Part shown: piece after piece, positions 43,857-52,404 of the stretch
How the letters are laid out: every line of letters starts with the position of its first letter
How positions within the stretch are numbered: position 1 is the first letter of the stretch
Assembly (NCBI RefSeq): GCF_000406165.1
Contig: NZ_CM001977.1
Coordinates: 2,738,964 to 2,802,963 of the forward strand
Source of the DNA: Dickeya zeae NCPPB 2538
GTDB lineage: Bacteria; Pseudomonadota; Gammaproteobacteria; Enterobacterales; Enterobacteriaceae
Direction of reading: 5' to 3'
Length of the DNA: 64,000 nucleotides
Notes under the pieces: model-generated
Database searches by the model: none
What the model was told of the DNA's origin: nothing
The model's input: the letters and a program-made list of their open reading frames with translations, nothing else
Translations under genes and position numbers: made by a program

Positions 43857-44886
43857 TCCGCTCGTCCTGTTCACTACAGAGGTACCGTCACTCTCGGCGG
43901 TACAGGCACAGCAGATAGCGCGCCAGCAATACGGGCTGGATGGCAGCATGACGCCACTGCCCGGCGAGCGTGACGCCAACTTTCACCTCGTCACTGCTAC
44001 CCACGGCCAGTATATGCTGAAAGTGATCAACTCTGCTGAACCCGCACCGATACGAGATGTGCAGACGGAGATCTTGCTTCATCTGGCCCGCGTTGACACC
44101 ACCTTGCCGGTGCCTCGCATCATCCGTAATCGGTGGGATAATCCCTCCCCTGCGTTGATGATTGACGGACAGATGCACTATATCCGTCTTATCACCTGGT
44201 CCTTCGGACAGCCGTTGCACCGGGTGGCGCGCTCGTCAACGCTGTCAGCTCGACTCGGCGATACGCTGGCACAGTTGGATCTCGCCTTGCGAGACTTTAG
44301 CCACCCGGCAGCATCGCGAGACCTGTTGTGGGATATCGCCCATCTGGAGCGGATCCATGACTGGCTGCGTTATGTCGAAAACGCACAACAGCGGCAGTTA
44401 ATTCTCCAGTGGTTGACCCGCTGGGAAACCGCCGTGGCGCCGATTCAATCCAGCCTGCGCCACCAATTGATTCATAACGACCTCAATCCCTATAACGTGC
44501 TGGTGGATACCTGCGCCGCGCTACCGCGCATTGATAGCATCATCGATTTTGGTGATGCGTTGTACGCGCCGCTTATCAATGAACTGGCGACCGCGCTGGC
44601 TTATCAGGTGGGTGATGAATCCGAGCCGCTGGTGTGGATCCTACCGTTTGTCACCGCCTACCACGCCCGGTTGCCACTCACCGAGCAGGAAATCAGCCTG
44701 TTGCCCTGCCTCATCGCCGCCCGGTTGACGCTGACCCTTTCCATCACCCAGTGGCGCAGCGAGCTGTATCCGGAAAACCGCGACTATATCCGACGCAATC
44801 TGGAGACCGCCTGGCGCAGCCTGCAACACCTCAGCCGCCAGCCCGAACAGCGGCTTGCCGACCAATTACTGCACGCCTGTCGTTAA
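43849..44886 (+). CDS. APH-fold small-molecule kinase (hydroxylysine/ethanolamine kinase-like)
   Basis: Kinase of 345 residues of the aminoglycoside phosphotransferase/choline kinase fold. The nucleotide loop is in LPGERDANFHLVTA near residue 37, the catalytic loop is HQLIHNDLNPYNVLVD near residue 206 (HND-N-N pattern), and the metal-binding IDFGDALYAPL near residue 229. Placed directly before a PLP enzyme of the phospho-lyase type, it most resembles bacterial counterparts of hydroxylysine kinase that phosphorylate an amino-alcohol. The start at 43849 follows GGAGG by six bases. The real substrate is inference. Confidence 0.8.
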   Translation: MSDPLVLFTTEVPSLSAVQAQQIARQQYGLDGSMTPLPGERDANFHLVTATHGQYMLKVINSAEPAPIRDVQTEILLHLARVDTTLPVPRIIRNRWDNPSPALMIDGQMHYIRLITWSFGQPLHRVARSSTLSARLGDTLAQLDLALRDFSHPAASRDLLWDIAHLERIHDWLRYVENAQQRQLILQWLTRWETAVAPIQSSLRHQLIHNDLNPYNVLVDTCAALPRIDSIIDFGDALYAPLINELATALAYQVGDESEPLVWILPFVTAYHARLPLTEQEISLLPCLIAARLTLTLSITQWRSELYPENRDYIRRNLETAWRSLQHLSRQPEQRLADQLLHACR

Positions 44887-44924
44887 CGCCACCACTGAGA
44901 GGCTATGCCTGATAAGGAATTCCC

Positions 44925-46238
44925 ATGAATACCCGTTCCGCTTCACCTTCATCACCCGAAACCGCGTCAGCATCTGAAACGCTGCTGGCCCGCCGTCAGC
45001 GTCTGTTGGGTGCAGTCTACCGCCTGTTTTATCAACAGCCGCTGCATGTGGTTCGCGGGGATGGCGTCTGGCTGTATGACGCTGACGGCAACCGCTATCT
45101 GGATGTGTACAACAACGTCGCCTCACTCGGGCATTGTCACCCGGCGGTGGTGGAGGCAATCGCCACACAGGCGGCCACACTCAATACCCATACTCGCTAT
45201 CTTACTGACGCTATTCTGGATTTTGCTGAAGACTTTCTACAGGAGTTTCCTGCCCCGCTGCAAAACATCACCCTGACCTGCAGTGGCAGCGAGTCGAACG
45301 ATCTGGCACTGCGTATCGCCCGTTACGTCACCGGTGGTAGCGGTGTCATGGTGACCCGTTGGGCCTACCATGGCGTCACCGCCCAGCTTGCCGGGTTGTC
45401 GCCATCACTGGGTAGCGGAGCACCACGGGGCGAGCAAGTCTGGCTTATCGACCCACCGGACGGTTACCGCCGCCAGCCGGGCTGCCTGCTCGCCAGTGTG
45501 AAACAGGCGTTGGCGCAAATGGAACAGGCTGGCGTACGCCCGGCAGCGATGTTGTTCGACACCCTATTTTCCAGCGACGGCGTATTCAGCGCCCCGGCAC
45601 AGGAGGTGCAAGAAGCGGTGCGTCTGGTGCGTTCGGCGGGCGGATTGTTTATTGCCGATGAGGTACAAGCCGGTTTTGGCCGAACCGGTAGCCACCGCTG
45701 GGGATTTGGCGCGTATGGCGTGGTGCCGGACCTGGTGACACTGGGTAAACCAATGGGCAACGGCCATCCGGTCGCGGCGGTGGTCGGCAACCCGGCGTGG
45801 TTTGAGGCGTTCGGGCGTAATCAGCGTTATTTTAATACCTTTGGCGGTAACCCCGTCTCCTGCCGGGCCGCCCATGCTGTGCTGCACACCTTGCGCCGTG
45901 AGCGGTTGCAAGACAATGCCCAGCGAATGGGTCACTATCTGGAGACCGGCTTACGCAAACTGGCCGAGCGACACGGCTGCATTGGCGATATTCGGGTTTA
46001 CGGCTTGTTCATCGGCGTCGAGCTGGTGACCGACCGGGTAACGCGCCAGCCGGATACCACTGGTGCGACGTACGTGGTCAATGACCTGCGGCAACACCGG
46101 ATTTTGCTGAGCGCCACCGGGCCTGACGGCAATATTTTGAAAATCCGGCCGCCGTTGATTTTTCAGCCAGAACACGCCGATATGTTGTTGCACGAATTAG
46201 ATAACGCCCTGAGCAGACGTTTATCCATCGGAGATTAA
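44925..46238 (+). CDS. Class III PLP enzyme, amino-alcohol-phosphate phospho-lyase type
   Basis: PLP-dependent enzyme of 437 residues. Cofactor motifs are LTCSGSESNDLALRIAR near residue 120, FIADEVQAGFGRTG near residue 240 and the Schiff-base lysine in LVTLGKPMGNGHPVAAVVGN near residue 272. The last is the pattern of ethanolamine-phosphate and phosphohydroxylysine phospho-lyases (GKPMGNGHP). These release phosphate and ammonia from a phospho-amino-alcohol and give an aldehyde. An ordinary aminotransferase role cannot be excluded. It follows the kinase after 38 bp, and its stop overlaps the convergent GntR gene by four bases. Confidence 0.8.
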   Translation: MNTRSASPSSPETASASETLLARRQRLLGAVYRLFYQQPLHVVRGDGVWLYDADGNRYLDVYNNVASLGHCHPAVVEAIATQAATLNTHTRYLTDAILDFAEDFLQEFPAPLQNITLTCSGSESNDLALRIARYVTGGSGVMVTRWAYHGVTAQLAGLSPSLGSGAPRGEQVWLIDPPDGYRRQPGCLLASVKQALAQMEQAGVRPAAMLFDTLFSSDGVFSAPAQEVQEAVRLVRSAGGLFIADEVQAGFGRTGSHRWGFGAYGVVPDLVTLGKPMGNGHPVAAVVGNPAWFEAFGRNQRYFNTFGGNPVSCRAAHAVLHTLRRERLQDNAQRMGHYLETGLRKLAERHGCIGDIRVYGLFIGVELVTDRVTRQPDTTGATYVVNDLRQHRILLSATGPDGNILKIRPPLIFQPEHADMLLHELDNALSRRLSIGD

Positions 46239-46927
46239 GAGCCTATCCGTTCGTCGGCCTCAGCGTGGACGGTGGCAATGAATTCAATCATTTTCTGATG
46301 CCCGTCCTGAATGTCTGCCTGAATCGCCAGCCGCGCGGCTACCGGGTCGGCGTTTTTCAACGCCACCAGCACCTCCTGGTGGTGGCCGACGGCCATGCGT
46401 TCGGAAAAATGGCTGTACGCCTGCGCTATCAGTGGCCCGGTACGCATCCACAAACTGTCGATAAAGCTGCACAGTAGTGGCATCTGCGCCGTGTGCGCCA
46501 GCAACAGGTGAAATTCGCTGTTCAGCCGCAACGCTTCGGTAAAGTCGCCGCGTTTAATCGCCGCTTTGTTATTCTCGATGTTCGCTTCAACCTGCGCTAA
46601 CGCACGCGGTGTCACACAGCGTGCGGCATTTTCAGCCCCCATGCCTTCAATGGCTAACCGCAGTGCGCGAATTTCCAGATACTGCTCCAGCGTTAACGCC
46701 GGTACCCGGATGTCACGCGGTGTACGCAACTCCAGCGCCTGCTCCTTCGACAACTGCAAAATAGCATCACGCACCGGGGTGACGCTGGTGCCCAGTTGCG
46801 CCGCCAGCTCGCGGATGCGCAGGCGATCGTTCGGTTTGAACTGCCCGGTAATCAGGGCATCACGTAACGTGGCATACACACCGGAACTCAGCCCGGTACG
46901 ATTGATGGACGCAATCGGATAATTCAC
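46235..46927 (-). CDS. GntR-family (FCD/FadR type) regulator
   Basis: Regulator of 230 residues. The N-terminal winged helix has LRIRELAAQLGTSVTPVRDAIL at about residues 36-57, and the all-helical FCD ligand domain follows (EIRALRLAIEGMGAENAARC, LNSEFHLLLAHTAQMPLL, HHQEVLVALKNAD). The start is GTG at 46927 behind AGGAGTAAGG. It is convergent with the lyase gene. It is the only regulator in the cluster and is therefore the likely ligand of the two ATGATGCATCAT operators; a TGATGA-N7-TCATCA element ahead of its own start may allow autoregulation. Confidence 0.85.
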   Translation of the reverse strand: MNYPIASINRTGLSSGVYATLRDALITGQFKPNDRLRIRELAAQLGTSVTPVRDAILQLSKEQALELRTPRDIRVPALTLEQYLEIRALRLAIEGMGAENAARCVTPRALAQVEANIENNKAAIKRGDFTEALRLNSEFHLLLAHTAQMPLLCSFIDSLWMRTGPLIAQAYSHFSERMAVGHHQEVLVALKNADPVAARLAIQADIQDGHQKMIEFIATVHAEADERIGS

Positions 46928-47006
46928 GCCTTACTCCTGTTTTTATAGTCCTGATGACTCTTAATCATCATAACGCACTACTGTCGTCAAATCTGCCGAA
47001 GGCGGT

Positions 47007-47021
47007 TGTCGACACTCGACA
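47007..47021. promoter_or_regulatory. Upstream activator site of hydN-fdhF
   Basis: TGTCGACACTCGACA, a dyad matching those ahead of hyf, 86 bp from the -24 element. The block TCGTCAAATCTG at 46984-46995 also occurs at 28738-28749 in the hyf control region. Confidence 0.65.
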
Positions 47022-47106
47022 TCCGCCCATTCATCACACCGACATTCACCGATCATTCGTCTTTAATCTTTTATAAATCAAAGCACTAAATCATAAGCAT
47101 TCATTC

Positions 47107-47123
47107 TGGCATAAACCCTGCTT
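47107..47123 (+). promoter_or_regulatory. Sigma-54 promoter of hydN-fdhF
   Basis: TGGCATAAACCCTGCTT, a GG-N10-GC element with the same TGGCAT and TGCTT ends as the hyf promoter. The predicted start of transcription is about 67 bp ahead of hydN. Confidence 0.78.
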
Positions 47124-47199
47124 TGTGTATGGCGATGTGTCGGTGCCATGCCGTCGACATAACCTTTAGTCAACCAGAGCCGCGGAAGGAGACCCTGTC

Positions 47200-47742
47200 A
47201 TGAACCGGTTCGTTTTAGCAGACCCCAAGAAATGTATTGGCTGCCGCACCTGCGAAATCGCCTGCGTGCTGGCCCACAGTGATGGTAACCCGTCGTCACT
47301 GTCTGCAGAGCATTTCGCACCGCGACTAAAAGTGGTGAAGGGGCTGAATGTCAGCACCACGATTCAGTGCCGTCACTGTGAAGACGCACCCTGTGCAAAT
47401 GTCTGCCCTAACGGGGCGATCGTCCATGCCGGCGATCATATCCGGGTGCAGCAAGAAAAATGCATCGGTTGCAAAACCTGCGTAGTGGCATGCCCCTACG
47501 GTGCCATGACGGTGATCAGTAAACCGGTAGCGCGTATCAGCCATTATCAGACGCTGGGCAACTGCATCAAGGCGGAAGCGCACAAGTGTGACCTGTGTGA
47601 AGGACGCGCCAACGGTCCGGCTTGTGTCGAAGTCTGCCCCACCAAAGCCCTGCACCTGATAAGCAGAGACGACATTCAGGAGATGATCCAACGTAAACAG
47701 CGGCGCGCAGCACTGGATGAAGCCGCGGAAATGAAATTCTGA
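47200..47742 (+). CDS. hydN: Iron-sulfur protein HydN
   Basis: Ferredoxin-like protein of 180 residues with four 4Fe-4S motifs: CIGCRTCEIAC near residue 12, CRHCEDAPCANVCP near residue 57, CIGCKTCVVACP near residue 88 and CDLCEGRANGPACVEVCP near residue 128. It tracks E. coli HydN, an accessory electron carrier of formate dehydrogenase H, and is a paralogue of HyfA. GGAAGGAGA precedes the ATG. It is first in the hydN-fdhF operon, 34 bp before fdhF. Confidence 0.92.
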   Translation: MNRFVLADPKKCIGCRTCEIACVLAHSDGNPSSLSAEHFAPRLKVVKGLNVSTTIQCRHCEDAPCANVCPNGAIVHAGDHIRVQQEKCIGCKTCVVACPYGAMTVISKPVARISHYQTLGNCIKAEAHKCDLCEGRANGPACVEVCPTKALHLISRDDIQEMIQRKQRRAALDEAAEMKF

Positions 47743-47776
47743 GCGTGCCGTCGGTACGATGAAGGAGAGCAATGTC

Positions 47777-49927
47777 ATGCAGAAAGTGATTACCGTCTGC
47801 CCATATTGTGGGTCAGGCTGCAAAATTAACCTGTTGGTGGAAAATGGCAAAGTCGTCGGCGCAGAAGGTGCCAACGGCCTGACCAACGAAGGCGAGCTGT
47901 GCTTAAAAGGCTACTATGGTTGGGATTTTCTTAACGATACTAAACTGTTAACCCCACGCCTTAAACAACCGATGATCCGCCGCCAGAAAGGCGCGCCGTT
48001 TGAGGTCGTATCCTGGGAAGAAGCCATCGACTTCGCCAGTTCTCGCCTGAAAGCCATCAAAGAGAAATACGGCCCGGACGCCATCATGCACACCGGTTCA
48101 TCCCGTGGTCCGGGTAACGAAACCAACTATGTGATGCAGAAATTCGCCCGTGCGGTGACCGGCACCAACAACATCGACTGTTGCGCCCGCGTCTGCCACG
48201 GCCCGTCGGTTTCCGGGTTGCAGGTGACACTGGGTAACGGTGCCATGAGTAACTCGATTTGTGAAATCGAAAAAACCGACTGCATTTTAGTCTTCGGTTA
48301 CAACGCCGCCGACTCTCACCCGATCGTGGCGCGTCGCATCATCAAAGCCAAAGAGCGCGGTGCCAAAGTTATCGTGTGCGACCCACGTCATATCGAAACC
48401 GCCCGTATCGCCGACCTGTGGCTGCCGCTGAAAAACGGCTCCAACATGGCATTGGTCAACGCGTTTGCCAACGTACTGATCAACGAAGGGTTGTATAACT
48501 CGAATTTCGTGGCGCAGCACACCGAAGGGTTCGATGAGTATCGCGCCATCGTGGCGAAATACACCCCGGAATACGTGGCAGATATCACTGGCCTTGACCC
48601 GCAGTTAATCCGTGATGCGATTCGGATGTATGCCGCGGCACCGTCAGCCACCATCCTGTGGGGCATGGGTGTCACCCAGTGGACACAAGGGGTGGACGTG
48701 GTGAAAGGCCTGTCTGGCCTGGCACTGCTGACCGGCAACCTCGGTCGTCCGAATGTCGGCGTTGGCCCGGTACGTGGACAAAACAACGTTCAGGGTGCCT
48801 GCGATATGGGTGCGCTGCCGAACCAGTTCCCCGGCTACCAAAAAGTCACCGAAGCGGACGTGCGTGAGAAATTCGCCAAAGCCTGGGGCGTGCCGTCGCT
48901 GTCTGATCGCATCGGCTACTCGCTGACCGATGTCCCGCACATGATCAAAGAAGGCAAAATCAAAGCCAATTACCTGATGGGGGAAGACCCGCTGCAAACC
49001 GAGCCAGACTTGTCGGTGGTGCGCGAAACCTTCAACCAACTGGAATTGTTGATCGTTCAGGATATCTTCATGACCAAAACCGCCGCCGTGGCGGATGTCA
49101 TCTTCCCGGCGACCTCCTGGGGCGAGCATGAAGGGGTGTATTCTGCGGCCGACCGCGGCTTCCAGCGCTTCTATAAAGCGGTGGAACCGAAAGGCAATGT
49201 GAAGCCGGACTGGGAAATCATCAGCCTGATGGCTACCGCCATGGGCTATCCGATGCATTACAACAACACTCAGGAAATCTGGGATGAGTTGCGTAACCTG
49301 TGCCCGCTTTACTACGGTGCCACCTACGAGAAAATGGCCGGACTGGGTTATATCCCGTGGCCGTGTCTGACCGAAGACAGCCCCGGTACACCGTGGTTGT
49401 ACGCCGGTAACAAGTTCGACCGCCCGAACGGTAAAGGGCTATTGTTTGCAACAGAATGGCACCCGCCGATGGAGCAAACCGACGCCGATTACCCGCTGGT
49501 GCTCTCCACCGTGCGTGAAGTGGGCCACTACTCTTGCCGCTCCATGACCGGTAACTGTACCGCGCTGCAAACACTGGCAGACGAACCGGGTTACGTGCAG
49601 ATGAACCCGGAAGACGCCGCTAAACTGGGCATCCGTGACCAGCAACTCACCTGGGTAGCATCACGCCGTGGCAAAGTCATCAGCCGGGCGATGGTCAGTG
49701 AACGCATCAATAAAGGTGCGGTTTACATGACTTATCAGTGGTGGATTGGTGCCTGTAACGAGCTGACACTGGATGAAGTTGACCCGATCGCCAAAACCCC
49801 AGAGTACAAGCACTGCGCGGTGAAACTGGAACCGATCGCCGACCAGAACTGGGCGGAAAACTATGTCAGACAGGAATACAGCGCCTTGAAAGCCCGTCTG
49901 CGTAAAGAAGCCGAAGTAGCGGGTTAA
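47777..49927 (+). CDS. fdhF: Formate dehydrogenase H, cysteine form
   Basis: Molybdopterin oxidoreductase of 716 residues that oxidises formate to CO2 and feeds electrons to the hydrogenase. The N-terminal cluster site CPYCGSGC and downstream CLKG fit FdhF. The active-site position 140 is a normal Cys codon (TGC at 48194-48196, context CCARVCHGP), where E. coli has selenocysteine (UGA). The downstream His is kept. Residues such as SSRGPGNETNYVMQKFARA and PVRGQNNVQGACDMGA match the family. The start at 47777 (MQKVITVC) matches E. coli; six upstream codons are rejected. A selenium-free FdhF paired with Hyf is known from Pectobacterium. Confidence 0.95.
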   Translation: MQKVITVCPYCGSGCKINLLVENGKVVGAEGANGLTNEGELCLKGYYGWDFLNDTKLLTPRLKQPMIRRQKGAPFEVVSWEEAIDFASSRLKAIKEKYGPDAIMHTGSSRGPGNETNYVMQKFARAVTGTNNIDCCARVCHGPSVSGLQVTLGNGAMSNSICEIEKTDCILVFGYNAADSHPIVARRIIKAKERGAKVIVCDPRHIETARIADLWLPLKNGSNMALVNAFANVLINEGLYNSNFVAQHTEGFDEYRAIVAKYTPEYVADITGLDPQLIRDAIRMYAAAPSATILWGMGVTQWTQGVDVVKGLSGLALLTGNLGRPNVGVGPVRGQNNVQGACDMGALPNQFPGYQKVTEADVREKFAKAWGVPSLSDRIGYSLTDVPHMIKEGKIKANYLMGEDPLQTEPDLSVVRETFNQLELLIVQDIFMTKTAAVADVIFPATSWGEHEGVYSAADRGFQRFYKAVEPKGNVKPDWEIISLMATAMGYPMHYNNTQEIWDELRNLCPLYYGATYEKMAGLGYIPWPCLTEDSPGTPWLYAGNKFDRPNGKGLLFATEWHPPMEQTDADYPLVLSTVREVGHYSCRSMTGNCTALQTLADEPGYVQMNPEDAAKLGIRDQQLTWVASRRGKVISRAMVSERINKGAVYMTYQWWIGACNELTLDEVDPIAKTPEYKHCAVKLEPIADQNWAENYVRQEYSALKARLRKEAEVAG

Positions 49928-49934
49928 TCCCTCT

Positions 49935-49960
49935 CAGCCCTCTCCATCCGGAGGGGGCTG
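49935..49960 (+). terminator. Hairpin after fdhF
   Basis: Stem CAGCCCTCTCC/GGAGGGGGCTG with one T-G pair and a four-base loop, eight bases after the fdhF stop, in the gap to the convergent fhlA gene. The T tract is poor. Confidence 0.6.
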
Positions 49961-50016
49961 CTATTACGCCCCTTCCCTTTCTGCTGTCACCATCTTCTAC
50001 GCTATCACCGTCGTCG

Positions 50017-52185
50017 TTACGAAATCCCTTCAATTTCCCGGGCGGAAATCCCCATACGCTGCATACGCGACAATAACGTGGTGCGTTTAAGGCCAAGGCG
50101 TGCCGCCGCGCCTTTCGGGCCTGCGACAATCCCATTGGTTTCCCGTAAAACCCGGATGATGCGCTCGCGTTCTGACTCGTCATCGGCTTCCAGTGGCCCA
50201 GGCGTAGGGTCAACCATCGGCATGATATCGTGGTACGAAGGCTTGGGCACATCCAGCGGCGACAAATGGTGCTGGAGTTCATCCATATGCAAGTTGAGCG
50301 TGGTACCGCGTGTCAGGATCACCGCCCGCTCCACCACATTTTCCAGTTCCCGCACGTTGCCGGGCCACGGCAAGCGACTCAACTGACGCAGCATATCGGA
50401 AGGGATACTGTCGATAGTACGGTTCATACGACGGGCTATCTTGCGGGTAAAAAACTTCACCAGCAGCGGGATGTCTTCCGGTCGCTCACGTAATGGCGGA
50501 ATAACGATGGGGAACACATTGAGGCGATAGTAGAGGTCGCTACGGTACTCACGGTCCGCCACCATTTGTTTCAGGTCACGGTTAGTCGCCGCAATCAACC
50601 GCACATTCACCGGGATGATCTTACTGCCGCCCAGCCGCTCTATCTCCCGCTCCTGTAACACCCGCAGTAGTTTAGGCTGCAACTCAAGCGGAATATCCCC
50701 GACCTCGTCTAAAAATAACGTGCTGTTATCCGCCAGCTCAAAGCGCCCCTGGCGCTGGCTGGTCGCGCCGGTGAACGCCCCTTTTTCATGCCCGAACAGG
50801 TCGCTTTCCAACAGGCCAGAAGGAATCGCCGCGCAATTCATTTTCACCATGCGTTGTGATTTGCGCTGGCTCAGGCTATGGATAGCGCGGGCAATCAACT
50901 CTTTCCCGGTGCCCGTTTCTCCCAGAATCAACACCGTACTGTCACTGGCGGCGACCATCGCTACCTGTTCCAGTACCTGCCGAATCGCCGCGCTACGGCC
51001 GATAATCTCGCCAAACTCATCACCGCTACGCTGATGAATGTGTTCAGTCAGTTGCTCGGTCAGGTAGAAGTTTTCATGGATTAACGAATCCTTCAGCCGG
51101 GTAATCTGCTCATAGGCCAGTGCGTTATCCAACGCAATGGCGATGCGGGCGGCAATCTGCCGCAGCAGCCGCAGGTCCGCCTCGCTCACAGCAAGCGCGG
51201 TGCGATGCGCCAGCTCCAGCACACCGAGTGTGCGGTTGCCGAAAGCCAGTGGCAACAAACACACATGAGACAACTCACGGTCAAACCACTGACAAAGCGG
51301 ACGCGGGTCTTCAGCCGCCAGACAAGTCGGCACCTCTAACAACTGCGGCTGATGTTGCGCCATCACGCTGTCAGCCAGCGTTTGCTCTCGCTCCACCTCG
51401 CCTTGTACCGTTTTCGGCGCACCGGAGGCCGGATACACCGTGGCAAGATACTTCAGTGGGTTGTCTCGCTCTTCGCCGTCTTTCAGCACCAGTGCGATAA
51501 AATCAATCCCGAAGAAGCGGTGGATCTCGCGCGACACCTCCAGCGCCAGCGCTTTCAGCTCCAGTTTGGAAATCACGGTATTGGTGACATCCACCAGAAT
51601 ACGCAAATGATCCCGTTCGTGGCGCAACCGCTCTTCTTCCTGCAACACCTGCTCACGTTCACGAATATTTTCCACCACCAGTGCCACCACACCTGCCAGC
51701 GCCTGAAAGAAATCCAGTTCGCTGTCAGTAAAGCGGCTGCCGTCGGTTTTGAGAAATTCGACCCCGCCCAACACACGCTGGGTGCCGCGCAACGGCAACT
51801 GGCAATAGTCGCTTAACCCGGCGTAGGCAGGCAGATCGGTCAGATGGGGGAAATCGCGCTGAAAGTGTGTCCGGTCACAGTGCAGCACGGTTTGGGTGCT
51901 CCACACGACCCCGCCGGGGCCATTGGCCAGCAGAATCGCCTCTTCGCTGCACAGCGTCCGCCCGGAGTCACGATCGTGGCGGTAGAAATGCATCTGGTTA
52001 CGCAAGGGGTCAAGCAGGATGACGTTGACGCGACCAAACCGCACTACCGAGAACGACACACCGTCCAGGCACTGCAGCAGATCAGGTAGGGTGCGCTGTT
52101 GCAACAGCGACTGAGAAATTTTCAACAAGGCATCCTGCCAGAGAATAGACAGCCGGGACGGGGAGTCTGTCAGTCGTGTCGCCAT
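50017..52185 (-). CDS. fhlA: FhlA-type sigma-54-dependent activator
   Basis: Enhancer-binding protein of 722 residues that should activate the hyf, hydN and hypC promoters when formate accumulates. The N-terminal 350 residues contain GAF-type sensing modules (HDRDSGRTLCSEEAIL, ERLRHERDHLRILVDVTN, LRLLRQIAARIAIALDNALA). The AAA+ domain has ILGETGTGKELIARAIH, the sigma-54 loop GAFTGA and RLIAATNRDLKQMV. The C-terminal Fis-type helix is GAAARLGLKRTTLLSRMQRMG. An upstream start at 52260 would add 25 residues; ATG at 52185 fits the family better. It is longer than E. coli FhlA (692) and could equally be called HyfR. Confidence 0.9.
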   Translation of the reverse strand: MATRLTDSPSRLSILWQDALLKISQSLLQQRTLPDLLQCLDGVSFSVVRFGRVNVILLDPLRNQMHFYRHDRDSGRTLCSEEAILLANGPGGVVWSTQTVLHCDRTHFQRDFPHLTDLPAYAGLSDYCQLPLRGTQRVLGGVEFLKTDGSRFTDSELDFFQALAGVVALVVENIREREQVLQEEERLRHERDHLRILVDVTNTVISKLELKALALEVSREIHRFFGIDFIALVLKDGEERDNPLKYLATVYPASGAPKTVQGEVEREQTLADSVMAQHQPQLLEVPTCLAAEDPRPLCQWFDRELSHVCLLPLAFGNRTLGVLELAHRTALAVSEADLRLLRQIAARIAIALDNALAYEQITRLKDSLIHENFYLTEQLTEHIHQRSGDEFGEIIGRSAAIRQVLEQVAMVAASDSTVLILGETGTGKELIARAIHSLSQRKSQRMVKMNCAAIPSGLLESDLFGHEKGAFTGATSQRQGRFELADNSTLFLDEVGDIPLELQPKLLRVLQEREIERLGGSKIIPVNVRLIAATNRDLKQMVADREYRSDLYYRLNVFPIVIPPLRERPEDIPLLVKFFTRKIARRMNRTIDSIPSDMLRQLSRLPWPGNVRELENVVERAVILTRGTTLNLHMDELQHHLSPLDVPKPSYHDIMPMVDPTPGPLEADDESERERIIRVLRETNGIVAGPKGAAARLGLKRTTLLSRMQRMGISAREIEGIS

Positions 52186-52348
52186 AACCACCGTAATCCA
52201 ATCTCCATAGATAGTGTGGGGAAATAGTGTAAGTGCTTCACTGGTGAAATGACACGTCACCTCACCAATAGCTTGATCTGAATCGTGCTAAACCGGGGTT
52301 AGCGCGCCACAACCGGTTACCCGATGAGCGGTGATCAGTGGTCAGATG

Positions 52349-52367
52349 GATAATAATAAGAATTATT
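52349..52367. promoter_or_regulatory. Fur-like box
   Basis: GATAATAATAAGAATTATT matches the 19-bp Fur consensus GATAATGATAATCATTATC at 15 positions. It is about 160 bp upstream of fhlA. AT-richness makes chance matches more likely here. Confidence 0.4.
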
Positions 52368-52388
52368 TATAATTAAGGCTGCAAACGG

Positions 52389-52404
52389 TGTGATTATCAT
52401 CACC
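52389..52404. promoter_or_regulatory. CRP-like site
   Basis: TGTGATTATCATCACC agrees with TGTGA-N6-TCACA at nine of ten positions. It is about 200 bp upstream of fhlA and 700 bp from the DAACS gene; which gene it serves is unclear. Confidence 0.4.

Larger units (their letters stand above)
46928..47199. other. Divergent control region of GntR and hydN-fdhF
   Basis: About 270 bp with no gene. It carries a TGATGA-type element near the GntR start, a 12-bp block shared with the hyf control region (46984-46995), a TGTCG dyad at 47007 and the hydN sigma-54 promoter. Confidence 0.7.

Noticed and set aside
48194..48196. Search for a UGA selenocysteine codon and SECIS hairpin in fdhF
   Set aside because: The codon is TGC and the frame is uninterrupted, so no recoding is needed.
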